Shown here piece after piece: positions 34,655 through 46,161 of a stretch of DNA of 64,000 nucleotides; within the stretch, counting starts at the first letter, position 1; each line of letters starts with the position of its first letter. This DNA is from Isoetes taiwanensis (lineage: Eukaryota > Streptophyta > Lycopodiopsida > Isoetales > Isoetaceae), in assembly GCA_021234155.1 (NCBI GenBank), contig JAJEKV010000056.1, forward strand, positions 9,163,488-9,227,487, written 5' to 3'. The notes under the pieces were generated by a model, which was not told the origin of the DNA, did not search any database, and saw only the letters and a program-made list of their open reading frames with translations. Made by a program: the position numbers and the translations under genes.

Positions 34655-35216
34655 GTAGAACCTGTCTAGTAAGCAGTATACTCTGTCATGCCCTTTACGT
34701 TTTATTAGACCGAGGAAAATGCGGCGTTAGATGGAGGAATTAGGGAGAAACCAACGCCTATTTGTTTAAAAGAGAGTTCCACGTAACTTCTTCATCATGT
34801 AGCAAATTCCTGTGCAGCCCAATTTTTTGATCCCATACATCTGTCATATTCAAATCCCCTCCAAGGATCCAGTTTTCAACTCCAAAACCATGATGAGTTA
34901 TCCAGAGCTCAATCTCTCTCCACATAGCTGCCCCTCTGCTGAGGGTATATTAGAGGCATAAATGTTGATGAGCCCCCACATACGAGTTATTTGTTTCAAA
35001 AATTACAACCCGCCATCTACCACTTCATTTGCATATTGATACTTTTGGACTTGTCCCTTCCATAGGATACAAGTGCCTCCTTTAGTTCAGGTTGCAAGAC
35101 AACTAAAGGAGGAGTAGTTACCTCCAATCCAACCGCCAATAGATCTGGCCTCAAAGTGCGGAAGTCTATGCTCACTGTAGAAGGATGACATCCGCCTTCA
35201 TAGACACGATAGGCTG
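34655..35216 (-). pseudogene. Frameshifted endonuclease region of the LINE
   Basis: Pieces LRPDLLAVGLEVTTPP and ENWILGGDLNMTDVWDQ (endonuclease GD.N box) occur in different minus frames. ORF1 reads into the start IIVSWNLAGIKGVLKRA at 35217-35290. Several indels break the domain. Confidence 0.75.
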
Positions 35217-37301
35217 CTAACACTGCCATGCACGCTTAAGAACACCCTTGATGCCCGCCAAATTCCATGAGACAATAATCATAAGTTGAAAGTTGTGGGA
35301 ATGACCAACTATATCATTGGCATCAGCGGAGTTGCTAAAGGAAGAGGTCGAAGCTTTCTTCCTTTTCATCTCACCTAAGTTATCTGGACTCATATTTGCA
35401 TCCAGCTTATTTTTCTTACCTATTAGAGCAAATGGGTTCTCTAGCATCTCCATGTCATCTACTGTATCTGTATCAGTATCTGCCCAATTGGAGTAGCCTT
35501 TATGATTCCCCAGAGCCGATTCAAGGAGCTTTGCTCCTCGTGTATTCTTGGTTATCGTACCTGCGAGAACCCCCTTCTCAGTAGAAGAAACCTCTGAGAT
35601 ATATTTAGACAGAGCTGACATTGGTTGTGGGGAGTCTGCACACTTTGAGTTCACCATATCATGAGAGCCTCTAGATTTCCTGGCCAGGTTTCTAGCTCTT
35701 ATACCATGTTTGGAGGCCACCACTTGCCATTGATTCTCCCCACCCAAGGTGTCCACTTTAGAGCTTGGCACACTCGGGGTCGCGTTTCCAGGCACACCGG
35801 ACGAAGAAGGGGTAGCGGAAGCTGCTTCGGGAGCGGGAGTAAATGGGGGAGTGACCGCAACCTGGAGGGGAACATGTGTCCCTTGAGGGGCTTCTCTCTG
35901 TGTATCGTCTTCAGTCACATGCACATGCTCTCTGTCATTACCCTCGGAGGCATTTTTATCGTTGACGTTTGCATGGCTTGGTTTGATCACTTCTTCAAGT
36001 TCCACATTGGGGAACATCCTCCTTATTTCCCATCCATTTAATAGCTTGAGTAGAAACTTAAAGCAACACATTCCACTTTTCACAGTCACTCCTTTGGGGA
36101 TCTGCGTGTTGGCTGCGATAGCAACACAGATTCTAGGCCCTTTGGCAATGGAGTGAGATACATATGAGCCTAACGTGTTGGCAATAGATTTTAGGAACTC
36201 CGGGACTAATAAGTCTGGTGGAAGATACTCTATTTCAAACCAGCAAGGGATTTTGATAGCGGAAAGCTTATTAGGGAGAAAGCCTGGCGTGTAAAATTGG
36301 TACAAAATGAAGCCTCCTGCAAATGGGTCTGCTGCACGGGCAACTAATCTATCCACAACTGCTTCACTGTCAAACATGATGAGAAAAAAGTTGTTACCCA
36401 GTGCCTTTAGCGATTGGTGTTGGGGCAAACCTAACCTCTTCAGGTGAGCTGATAGCCATGAGTTTAACCTGCGCAAGTCCAGGAAGCCCCCAGTAAAGAA
36501 GCCCACTACTGAGCGCGAGATCAAACTTTCCAGATACCTCTTGTGCATCTCGTGATCAATTTCAGCCACTGGGAAATTATCTTCTGTCTCCACATTACTG
36601 CCATTGACCAATCCAGGCTCAATATTTGTAGTTACTGCCCCAGGGTTCTGAACGAGACCTTTCTGTAATGCTTGGAGAGCCTCCGTGACTCTTGTGCTTC
36701 TGTTAGTAGCATGGGTTTGCTTTTGAATCCACTCCGAGAATCTCGGCTTGTTCACTATATTCACTGAATCCTGCCCTTTCCAAGCTAAACCTTTTGGGAG
36801 AGTCCCCCTGTTTTGTGTAGAGTTCCCTAGGCTAGCAACATTCTCATCGTTATGATGCTCTGATCCAGCATTCTTTCCCTTGTTTACTACCCTGCTTTCT
36901 AGAGATGAGTAGTCAACAGATTTGTCTAGATTAACTGTCTCATTGGGTGTTTGTTCCTTGGTGGACTTTTCTACATCATTTGGAGTGCCACTAGCTTCCT
37001 GATTTCCGGCCTTTGAGTTTAGCATTTTAGACAATGAGCTATCCATCTCTAACGCTTTTGAGTTTTGCATTTTAGACATTGGACTATCCGAATGAACAAA
37101 GGGCTTACTTGTAGCGCTTATTTGTTGATCCTTAGGTGCTTTCCTTGTTGATTCCATTTGAATCTTGTTATGCTGTGCTAGTATTGAGTCTATTCTTGCA
37201 GCAGATTTCTGCCTCAGCTCCAACAGCCTGTTTTCATCTAGTTTTTTCCTTGCTTGCTGATCCCCCTCCTTATTATCTCCCTGCTTTGGTATAGCCTCCA
37301 A
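35217..37301 (-). CDS. LINE ORF1 (DUF4283-like), copy 1
   Basis: A 694-codon open frame. The N-terminal half is charged and low in complexity. The central part (RSVVGFFTGGFLDLRRLNSW ... IPCWFEIEYLPPDLL ... GKGPRICV-like) is the RNA-binding-type DUF4283 region found in plant L1 ORF1 proteins. The end runs into the first residues of the endonuclease. Compared with copy 2, an upstream in-frame TGA near 37336 cuts off the first ~110 residues. It belongs to the 3.58-kb tandem duplication. Confidence 0.8.
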   Translation of the reverse strand: MEAIPKQGDNKEGDQQARKKLDENRLLELRQKSAARIDSILAQHNKIQMESTRKAPKDQQISATSKPFVHSDSPMSKMQNSKALEMDSSLSKMLNSKAGNQEASGTPNDVEKSTKEQTPNETVNLDKSVDYSSLESRVVNKGKNAGSEHHNDENVASLGNSTQNRGTLPKGLAWKGQDSVNIVNKPRFSEWIQKQTHATNRSTRVTEALQALQKGLVQNPGAVTTNIEPGLVNGSNVETEDNFPVAEIDHEMHKRYLESLISRSVVGFFTGGFLDLRRLNSWLSAHLKRLGLPQHQSLKALGNNFFLIMFDSEAVVDRLVARAADPFAGGFILYQFYTPGFLPNKLSAIKIPCWFEIEYLPPDLLVPEFLKSIANTLGSYVSHSIAKGPRICVAIAANTQIPKGVTVKSGMCCFKFLLKLLNGWEIRRMFPNVELEEVIKPSHANVNDKNASEGNDREHVHVTEDDTQREAPQGTHVPLQVAVTPPFTPAPEAASATPSSSGVPGNATPSVPSSKVDTLGGENQWQVVASKHGIRARNLARKSRGSHDMVNSKCADSPQPMSALSKYISEVSSTEKGVLAGTITKNTRGAKLLESALGNHKGYSNWADTDTDTVDDMEMLENPFALIGKKNKLDANMSPDNLGEMKRKKASTSSFSNSADANDIVGHSHNFQLMIIVSWNLAGIKGVLKRAWQC

Positions 37302-37744
37302 AGCATTAATGCATCGGTTTAGAGCCTTGTCTGCTCATGCTGACGATTTACAAAGAACTTGGACCACCGTTAGCTCATCTCCACCTAAATCTACATCAGA
37401 AATTGGGGCTTCTGCCTCCAAACCCATCTCCGATCCAGAAATTAAGGGTGGGCGAAATTTCAGGGGAATACATGCCTGCCCCTGGTCGATTCCTTCTTAC
37501 GCGAGAGCGTAAAACAGAAAAAAAAGGGGCTTTTGCCCTGGGTACCAGAGTCGGCCCCTCCTGGACCCGACCAGCTAGTTTGGGGCCACCGGGAGCCCCC
37601 CGCCACGATCTAGTGCAGCTGCAATTCTTCTTTGTCTCACGAGCAAAAAGCCCGACCGCCCGCCTCCTCCATCGCCACGTCATCCATACTCAATATCTAT
37701 AGTTTCATTTCAAAAATATTGTAAAAAACTGATGATGATTATTT

Positions 37745-38791
37745 TTTGGGGGCCTTGTGCGACCTAGGCAAGGCATACTTATTCTTAATGGTGTGCTTAT
37801 TTAACTGGCGGTAATCAATGCACATCCTAAGGCTCCCATCTTCTTCTTCACAAAAAGAATAGGCTCCAAAGGGGAGAGACGCTAGGTCTTATGAACCCTA
37901 GGTCTAGCAGCTCTTGCAAGCTGCTTCTTTAGCTCCAATCAACTCTTGGTTAACATTCTATAAGGTACCTTGCTTGTTGGCTTCGTCCCCTGGTTCAAGT
38001 GCTATTTCACACTCGACTCCTCTATAGGAAGCTGCTTAATCTCATCGGGAAACAAGTCATGAAATTCCTTGATCAACTTCAGCTATAGGCTTGGGGCTTA
38101 CTCAACTCTTTGGCCTCTTTGCCTTCCTCCGGCTCTTGATCTTGAGCTCAAGCTTAAGGAGATAGGCCACTTCTTTGCTTCCTTATGCACTTAAGCAACT
38201 TTTCACTACTCATGCATTGCATGATTGGGGTTACTTCTTTACCTGTAATCTCGATGATCTTGCCCTCTGGAGTTGTTAAGGTCACCTTGTGTTTCCCACA
38301 ATCGATGAGTGCTCCTGCTGGCCTAAGGTATTCCATTCCAACAATCAGGTCATACTTGCCTATATTCATGACTTCCGCTCCCAATGCTACATTGATGCCT
38401 GGCAAGTCTATATTGAAGTTTATTCTCTTCCCCGCTGTATGCCTGACTGCCCCATTAGCTAACACAACTGGCCTGGGCTTGGACTTCAACGGCTTTAACT
38501 TCAACATGCTTACCATCTTAGGGGACGCAAAATTATGACTGCTCCCTGTATCTATCAATACTATAAAAGACTTGGACTTTGCCTTTCCGGTTGTTGAGAT
38601 AACCTGATACTGGCTTTCAACATTGTCGGTGTCAATGGCAGCAAAGATATGACACTCACCCTGGATGTAGTCTCTGGCGTCGTCCTCGTCCACGTCGGTG
38701 AGTGTCTCCCATCCCAATTCTGCCAATGCCGCATTCATCACCAAGGGGCAATTGTTGGTCCTATGCCCTGGCTGGAAGCATCTGAAACATA
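37745..38791 (-). pseudogene. Duplicated protease and RT start of element 2 (copy 1)
   Basis: Repeats 41336-42366: protease motif VLIDTGSSHNFASPKM, then the RT N-terminus. Small indels relative to copy 2 put the RT part out of frame. It begins in the middle of the zinc-knuckle region, where the duplication junction lies. Confidence 0.85.
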
Positions 38792-41700
38792 GCTGCTAAC
38801 ACTCGCCCACGCTTAAGAACACCCTTGATGCCACGCAAATTCCATGAGACAATAATCATAAGTTGAAAGTTGTGGGACGGCCAACTATATCATTGGCATC
38901 AGCGGAGTTGCTAAAGGAAGAGGTCGAAGCTTTCTTCCTTTTCATCTCACCTAAGTTATCTGGACTCATATTTGCATCCAGCTTATTTTTCTTACCTATT
39001 AGAGCAAATGGGTTCTCTAGCATCTCCATGTCATCTACTGTATCTGTATCAGTATCTGCCCAATTGGAGTAGCCTTTATGATTCCCCAGAGCCGATTCAA
39101 GGAGCTTTGCTCCTCGTGTATTCTTGGTTATCGTACCTGCGAGAACCCCCTTCTCAGTAGAAGAAACCTCTGAGATATATTTAGACAGAGCTGACATTGG
39201 TTGTGGGGAGTCTGCACACTTTGAGTTCACCATATCATGAGAGCCTCTAGATTTCCTGGCCAGGTTTCTAGCTCTTATACCATGTTTGGAGGCCACCTCT
39301 TGCCATTGATTCTCCCCACCCAAGGTGTCCACTTTAGAGCTTGGCACACTTTCGGGTCGCGTTTCCGTGCACGGGGACGAAGAAGGGGTAGCGGAAGCTG
39401 CCGGGGGCGGGGAGTAAATGGGGAGTGACCGCAACCTGGGGGAACATGTGTCCCTTGAGGGGCTTCTCTCGCGTGTATCGTCTTGATCCACATGCACATG
39501 CTCTCTGTCATTACCCTCGAGGCATTTTTTATCGTTGGCGTTTGCATGGCTTGGTTTGATCACTTCTTCAAGTTCCACATTGGGGAACATCCTCCTTATT
39601 TCCCATCCATTTAATAGCTTGAGTAGAAACTTAAAGCAACACATTCCACTTTTCACAGTCACTCCTTTGGGGATCTGCGTGTTGGCTGCGATAGCAACAC
39701 AGATTCTAGGCCCTTTGGCAATGGAGTGAGATACATATGAGCCTAACGTGTTGGCAATAGATTTTAGGAACTCGGGACTAATAAGTCGGTGGAAGATACT
39801 CTATTTCAAACCAGCAAGGGATTTTGATAGCGGAAAGCTTATTAGGGAGAAAGCCTGGCGTGTAAAATTGGTACAAAATGAAGCCTCCTGCAAATGGGTC
39901 TGCTGCACGGGCAACTAATCTATCCACAAGCGCTTCATTTGTCAAACATGATGAGAAAAAGTTGTTACCCAGTGCCTTTAGCGATTGGTGTTGGGGCAAA
40001 CCTAACCTCTTCAGGTGAGCTAATAGCCATGAGTTTAACCTGCGCAAGTCCAGGAAGCCCCCAGTAAAGAAGCCCACTACTGAGCGCGAGATCAAACTTT
40101 CCAGATACCTCTTGTGCATCTCGTGATCAATTTCAGCCACTGGGAAATTATCTTCTGTCTCCACATTACTGCCATTGACCAATCCAGGCTCAATATTTGT
40201 AGTTCTTGCCTGGGGGGTTGAGCGAGACCTTTCTGTAATGCTTGGAGAGCCTCCGTGACTCTTGTGCTTCTGTTAGTAGCATGGGTTTGCTTTTGAATCC
40301 ACTCCGAGAATCTCGGCTTGTTCACTATATTCACTGAATCCTGCCCTTTCCAAGCTAAACCTTTTGGGAGAGTCCCCCTGTTTTGTGTAGAGTTCCCTAG
40401 GCTAGCAACATTCTCATCGTTATGATGCTCTGATCCAGCATTCTTTCCCTTGTTTACTACCCTGCTTTCTAGAGATGAGTAGTCAACAGATTTGTCTAGA
40501 TTAACTGTCTCATTGGGTGTTTGTTCCTTGGTGGACTTTTCTACATCATTTGGAGTGCCACTAGCTTCCTGATTTCCGGCCTTTGAGTTTAGCATTTTAG
40601 ACAATGAGCTATCCATCTCTAACGCTTTTGAGTTTTGCATTTTAGACATTGGACTATCCGAATGAACAAAGGGCTTACTTGTAGCGCTTATTTGTTGATC
40701 CTTAGGTGCTTTCCTTGTTGATTCCATTTGAATCTTGTTATGCTGTGCTAGTATTGAGTCTATTCTTGCAGCAGATTTCTGCCTCAGCTCCAACAGCCTG
40801 TTTTCATCTAGTTTTTTCCTTGCTTGCTGATCCCCCTCCTTATTATCTCCCTGCTTTGGTATAGCCTCCAAAGCATTAATGCATCGGTTTAGAGCCTTGT
40901 CTGCTCCTGCTGACGATTTACAAAGAACTTGGACCACCGTTAGCTCATCTCCACCTAAATCTACATCAGAAATTGGGGCTTCTGCCTCCAAACCCATCTC
41001 CGATCCAGAAATTAAGGGTGGGCGAAATTTCAGGGGAATACATGCCTGCCCCTGGTCGATTCCTTCTTCTGCAGTAGCAGAAACAGCAGAAAAAAAAGGG
41101 GCTTTTGCCCTGGGTACCAGAGTCGGCCCCTCCTGGACCCGACCAGCTAGTTTGGGGCCACCAGGAGCCCCGCCACGATCTAGTGCAGCTGCAATTGCTG
41201 CTGTCTCCTGAGCAAAAGCCGCCCGACCGCCCGCCTCCTCCATCGCCACGTCATCCATACTCAATATCTATAGTTTCATTTCAAAAATATTGTAAAAAAC
41301 TGATGATGATTATTTTTTGGGGGCCTTGTGCGACCTAGGCAAGGCATACTTATTCTTAATGGTGTGCTTATTTAACTGGCGGTAATCAATGCACATCCTA
41401 AGGCTCCCATCTTCTTCTTCACAAAAAGAATAGGCGCTCCAAAGGGAGAGACGCTAGGTCTTATGAACCCTAGGTCTAGCAGCTCTTGCAACTGCTTCTT
41501 TAGCTCCGTCAACTCTTCGGTTAACATTCTATAAGGTGCCTTGCTTGTTGGCTTCGTCCCTGGTTCAAGTGCTATTTCACACTCGACTCCTCTATAGGGC
41601 GGAAGCTGCTTAATCTCATCAGGAAACAAGTCATGAAATTCCTTGATCAACTTCGCTATAGGCTTGGGGAGCTTACTCAACTCTTTGGCCTCTTTGCCTT

Positions 41701-42366
41701 CCTCCGGCTCTTGATCTTCGAGCTCAAGCTTAAGGAGATAGGCCACTTGCTGCTTCCTTATGCACTTAAGCAACTTTTCACTACTCATGCATTGCATGAT
41801 TGGGGTTACTTCTTTACCTGTAATCTCGATGATCTTGCCCTCTGGAGTTGTTAAGGTCACCTTGTGTTTCCCACAATCGATGAGTGCTCCTGCTGGCCTA
41901 AGGTATTCCATTCCAACAATCAGGTCATACTTGCCTATATTCATGACTTCCGCTCCCAATGCTACATTGATGCCTGGCAAGTCTATATTGAAGTTTATTC
42001 TCTTCCCCGCTGTATGCCTGATTGCCCCATTAGCTAACACAACTGGCCTGGGCTTGGACTTCAACGGCTTTAACTTCAACATGCTTACCATCTTAGGGGA
42101 CGCAAAATTATGACTGCTCCCTGTATCTATCAATACTATAAAAGACTTGGACTTTGCCTTTCCGGTTGTTGAGATAACCTGATACTGGCTTTCAACATTG
42201 TCGGTGTCAATGGCAGCAAAGATATGACACTCACCATGGATGTAGTCTCTGGCGTCGTCCTCGTCCACGTCGGTGAGTGTCTCCCATCCCAATTCTGCCA
42301 ATGCCGCATTCATCACCAAGGGGCAATTGTTGGTCCTATGCCCTGGCTGGAAGCATCTGAAACATA
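38792..42366 (-). repeat. Segmental tandem duplication, copy 2 (~3.58 kb)
   Basis: Second unit. At the inner junction (38792-38797) the GCTGCT shared by the LINE side (35213) and the Gag side (42367) is present once, a 6-nt microhomology. Copy 2 differs from copy 1 by clustered indels at 39345-39530. Confidence 0.92.
38856..41264 (-). pseudogene. LINE ORF1, copy 2, frameshifted
   Basis: The N-terminal part (41264-40092, 390 codons) keeps the likely true start MDDVAMEEAGGRAAFAQE. Frameshifts near 40210, 39780 and 39350-39540 break the rest into pieces that match copy 1. It ends at the duplication junction, before any endonuclease. Confidence 0.85.
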
Positions 42367-43583
42367 GCTGCTTTTCTATACACTCCTGCTTCTTCTCTTT
42401 GGGGATGGACTGCAGAAATTGCCTCACCGCTTTGGAGTAGTTAGACCCGCCTCCTTGCTCCTTGAAGCTCACCTGTTTCTTTTCCTGCTTGCCACCACTT
42501 GCATTGCCCTGCTTCCCATAATTGGAGTTGTATTGCGGTCTGCTAGCTGCTGGACTTGCTGCCCTTGGGCTATAGCCTCCTGTGCCCTTTCCTTTTTCCT
42601 GGAAATATTGCTGCCTTGGTGCATGCTCTTGCGGTCCTGTTCCTTGCAAACTTACGGCCTTTGATTCTGCTTCTGACACGGTCTTTGGGTTTATTGCCCT
42701 TACAAGCTTGCGGATCTCCTCATTCAATCCTTCAATATAGCCCTCCACCGCGTGCCTTTCACTTAACTTTGGCACATAAAGCCTTAGTCTCATGAATTCC
42801 TCGGTGTATTTCTGGACTGATTTGTTGCCTTGCTGCAACCTGTAGAACTGCTGCATCATGTTGCACTTATGTTCCCTTGGCACGTAATGGTGCTTGAACG
42901 CCTTAGCAAACTTCTTGAACTTGCAACTGTCCCTGCTCAGCCCATGTGCTTTGGCATATCCCTTCCACCATATTCTGGCTGCCCCCTTCAAGTTTGTTGT
43001 GGCTACCCTGCCCGTATCCTTGTCCTTCATGCCATAGGCGTTGTCGTACTCGCTCATTTCGTCGAGCCAAGCCTCTGCTTCCATTCCGGATCTGTTATCT
43101 CTTGAGAACTGCTCTAGCTTTCTGGCTTTCCACACATTGCTAAGCGCGGAGTCAACCTTCTTCTGGTAATCAGATTGTGACCTGCCCCTGTCACGGTTTG
43201 GGTCCTCCCGGCGGTCCCGTCTCTCTTCCTCCTGCTCTTCTGATCATGAGTCTGTGTCTGAGCTAGAGTCCGAGGATCCCGAACTAGGAGATCTTCTCCT
43301 TCGGCTTCCTTTGTTGCACTGTTCGGCCCGCTGGTGTTTCAGGCAAAGGCACATTCTGATCTTGCCCTCCTGCTGCTGTTGCCCCTGCTAGCAATGCCCT
43401 TATGTCATGAATGTCGGATCTGATCTGGGATAGCTCTTCTTCCGGTGTCACTGCATCAAACTCTTGGCGCAGATTCCTTGGCTGGAAGCGCCTTGGTGGG
43501 GTACGCTCTTGCTCACGTTGCCTCTGTTCATCAACATTTCTAGGTACTCTAGCTGCAAGCACATTAGATTGAATTCTGATCAT
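41336..43583 (-). pseudogene. Gag-protease-RT start of element 2
   Basis: The likely Gag start is the Met at 43583 (MIRIQSNVLAARVPRN). The capsid region has WLDEMSEYDNAYG and AARIWWKGYA (retrotransposon_gag family), then a single zinc knuckle CFRCFQPGHRTNNC at ~42320-42365, an aspartic protease VLIDTGSSHNFAS, and the RT start with LFPDEIKQLPPYRG, PYRM and FVKKK. Reading is broken by a frameshift near 43290, an in-frame TGA at 43244-43246 and a frameshift near 41410. The RT then stops after NKYALPR, where the LINE begins. The frame is open for 587 codons from 43135. Clear Ty3/gypsy. Confidence 0.9.
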
Positions 43584-43738
43584 TAGTTTCTTGGTTTGGG
43601 TGTTACGTTGCTTTGTTTGATTTATGCAATTTGAGGGGACAATTGTATAAAAAGAGACATATTTACGGTCATAATTTATATTCGTATGTATGATAATATT
43701 CTTACATTCAAAACATATGAGGAAAAACAATTATAATT

Positions 43739-45254
43739 TTACTCCTGGAACTTCTTCAAGTAGTCTGGGTTGTCTTCGAGGAATTTCTTCACTTGGGCTG
43801 TGCCGATCGTTTGCCCTAGGTTCCTGAGAACATTCGTGGACGTACCTCCTTGAAGTGCGTTCACCAAGTCTTCAATTTTCCTGTCCGACGTGTAGGCTGC
43901 AGTCACTGCCAATCTGCCCTGCCGTCTATAGGGGACTGCGAAGTCGAAGATAGTCAATGCTATCGTTCTCTTGACTAGGATGACATGGTCAATGTTTGGG
44001 GCCATACGAGCATGACTTCCAAATCCAGAGAGGGTGATCCGCATGAAGACTCCTTCTTCTCCCCGTGGGCTGAACTGGCGGTGGGTGTATCACCGCTATC
44101 CTTCCATCCAAGAGCAAAGGAAGGTAGAACCTAAGGGCTTTGTCATGCCCTGCTTCTCCGCCTGAAGTGAAGGCCGCTCGGTGTCTTCCAGCATACTCGT
44201 CAACCGGCACTTCCACCATCTCCCTGTAATCACTGTAGATGGAAGATGTGAGGTTGATGCTTCTTTTCTCCGATGCTGGTGCTGATGCAGATGAGCTCGG
44301 TAGGAGTACTGATGTTGACTTTCCTTTGATTCCCATGCGCTCCTGGATCGCCAAGAACTCCTCTTCCGTCGGTAGCTCTTGCTCGGCCATCATCTGTCTG
44401 ATGCCGGTGTAGGCTTCGATATCTGTGGATGTCTGGCCGGTGTAGATTCTGGTTTCCCTTATGCTGATGGGAAAGTCTTGGGTTTCCCTGTCGATGAAGT
44501 CGTCGAGCACAGGGTCTTGTCGTAGGAGATGCAGTAGTTCATCCACTCTGTAGCCCCTGTCTCGGCACTCGGGAAGATTCTTGATATCATGGAGGCTTAA
44601 ATATGCCTCCCCTTGTATGATCACTGGGGTCAAGCTTGTGATTTCTTGTCCCAGTGGTGGGGCTCTTCTCATTGCTCTGAGTCCTTCTTCGAAGCTCTGG
44701 ATCTGCTGCTCTACCTGTTGCCTCTCTTGTGCTAGGTCGATGTCCTCTGAATCTGATCCTCGTCCCTCTTCTTCTTCCTCCTCCGTGTCGTAGGCAAGGC
44801 GCATCTGCTCCTCCTCTGCAGCTGCCATGGCCATGGGCTCTATGTCTAAGGGCTGTACTGAAGGTTCTCCTATCTGGGTTTGACCTCGAAGGGATAGGAA
44901 TATGGCTACGGCTGCGTTGTAAGAAAAGTATCTCCTCCTATTGGCAGAGATAGACATATAATTGGGCAGGCGGGTTGCTTTGTTCTTTAGGTACTTGTCT
45001 ACGTTTGGTATGTCCTGGAGAGCTGTCTTGAGGGCCGTGTTTGGTGCAAAGTATCCTATGCAAGGTGGAAGCTCTACGAGAGATGGTCCTATCTTAGCAT
45101 GGAACTCAGACATAATGTCCTGGTAGAAGGCGGTAGCATTGATGGTGGCCTCCACGTCGATCTGCTTCTGAAAAATATTGAAGACAGAGTTGATGTCGGC
45201 CTCGGCCACATGAGCTGTGGCGCTGTACCATCGCCTGAATGCAGTGGTTGCCAT
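43739..45254 (-). CDS. Second extra ORF of element 2, unknown family
   Basis: The first ATG of the frame is at 45254 (MATTAFRRWYSATAH); the frame is open further up to 45356 without ATG. A 1-nt shift near 44060 moves the reading into the frame that ends LEDNPDYLKKFQE at 43739, giving about 505 residues in all. Visible features: an N-terminal region shared with element 1, an acidic block DTEEEEEEGRGSDSEDIDL near residue 190, a Gln/Glu-rich probable coiled coil (ERQQVEQQIQSFEEG), and a Ser-rich segment. No zinc finger, enzyme motif or transmembrane helix is seen. It lies between the H3-like ORF and Gag. The acidic block could fit a histone-binding role, but that is speculation. Confidence 0.6.
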
Positions 45255-45545
45255 GGAGTATGAGCAGCTGGGGATGCCAAACAGATGGGGAAGCGCCTTA
45301 GGGACCTGGAAAATCGGCTTGGAGTGAGGAGCAAGGGTGTATGACACAAATGACACCTATGGTCCTATTTATAGGCAAAACCCTAATTTTGGGGAAATTC
45401 AAAGTTGGGAAATATCTATGATTCTAGGGTCTAGGTGTGCAATTCACAGGTTAACTATGCTAAAAACTGCATTCTAAGGGTCCTATGGCAGCAAATTTCA
45501 TCTACTCTGTGGGAAGTGTGGATAAATTGGGGCAATTTTGGTGTG

Positions 45546-45617
45546 ATCACTCGCACAGTGCGCGAGAGGCAGTTAGGAACATAATCCTAAGTGGCCTGGG
45601 CGCACTCTGTGAGGGGT
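45546..45617 (-). repeat. 72-nt nested hairpin repeat, element 2 copy E
   Basis: In element sense the arms are ACCCCTCACAGAGTGCGC and GCGCACTGTGCGAGTGAT. The inner hairpin is TTAGGA-TTATGT-TCCTAA. Confidence 0.87.
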
Positions 45618-45743
45618 GGGGCTCTGTTTAGGTCGAGGATGATGCCAATCCTGCAAACTAAAGGTAAAATCCTACATCGAGATAGGTCGAATTGAGCCCT
45701 TACTTGCTTCATTTGGATAAGCTTTGGCCAAGATTAAGGGTCA

Positions 45744-45814
45744 ACCACTCACACAGTGCGCGAGAGGTAGTCAGGAAAAATTCCTAAGTGGTCTGGGTGC
45801 ACTCTGTGAGGGGT
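45744..45814 (-). repeat. 71-nt nested hairpin repeat, element 2 copy D
   Basis: Same outer arms as its neighbours. The inner stem is TTAGGA with TCCTGA, where one pair is G/T and would be a G-U wobble in RNA. Confidence 0.87.
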
Positions 45815-45946
45815 GGGGCCTTGTTTGAACTAGGGTTGGCCAATTTGCACAAACTAAGGGACAAATCCTACTAATTAAGGCAAGTTGAGTCGAATGGTGT
45901 GCTTACTTTCTGCATTTGGTCAACTTTTGGGGTAGTTCAGTGCTCG

Positions 45947-46017
45947 ACCACTCACACAGTGCGCGAGAGGCAGTTAGGAAAAAATCCTAAGTGGCCTAGG
46001 TGCACTCTGTGAGGGGT
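45947..46017 (-). repeat. 71-nt nested hairpin repeat, element 2 copy C
   Basis: The outer right arm is GCGCACTGTGTGAGTGGT. The inner stem is TTAGGA/TCCTAA with a shortened loop. Confidence 0.87.
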
Positions 46018-46161
46018 GGGGCTAAAAACACCGAGTTTTGCTCCAATTTTGTTAATTTCAAATGCAGAAGTTTGTAATACACCTTGATTAGGGCAGATTC
46101 AACACATTAACTTAGCAAAATTACAAATGTATACTTACAAAAGTTTATTTACAATTATTAA

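Larger units (their letters stand above)
31218..37740 (-). mobile_element. L1-type LINE nested in element 2
   Basis: The minus-strand element has ORF1 (DUF4283-like), endonuclease and RT with a zinc-binding C-terminus. Its poly(A) is seen as a T-run at 31218-31233. The 5' end is taken at the junction with the RT start of element 2 (near 37745 and again near 41335, because the 5' half is duplicated). No clear target duplication joins the two ends. Confidence 0.85.
35213..38791 (-). repeat. Segmental tandem duplication, copy 1 (~3.58 kb)
   Basis: The unit contains LINE ORF1, the LINE 5' end and the protease-to-RT start of element 2. It is repeated head-to-tail at 38792-42366 with few differences. 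Copy 1 has extra frameshifts in the protease/RT part. Confidence 0.92.
45357..46161 (-). other. Spacer between H3-like ORF and second ORF, with three hairpin repeats
   Basis: No ORF. Three 71-72-nt nested repeats are spaced by ~200 nt. The spacer DNA between them is AT-rich and not conserved. Confidence 0.6.

Noticed and set aside
43244-43246. In-frame TGA in Gag as selenocysteine or programmed readthrough
   Set aside because: A frameshift lies about 50 nt away and Pol has many lesions, so simple decay or sequence error is enough.
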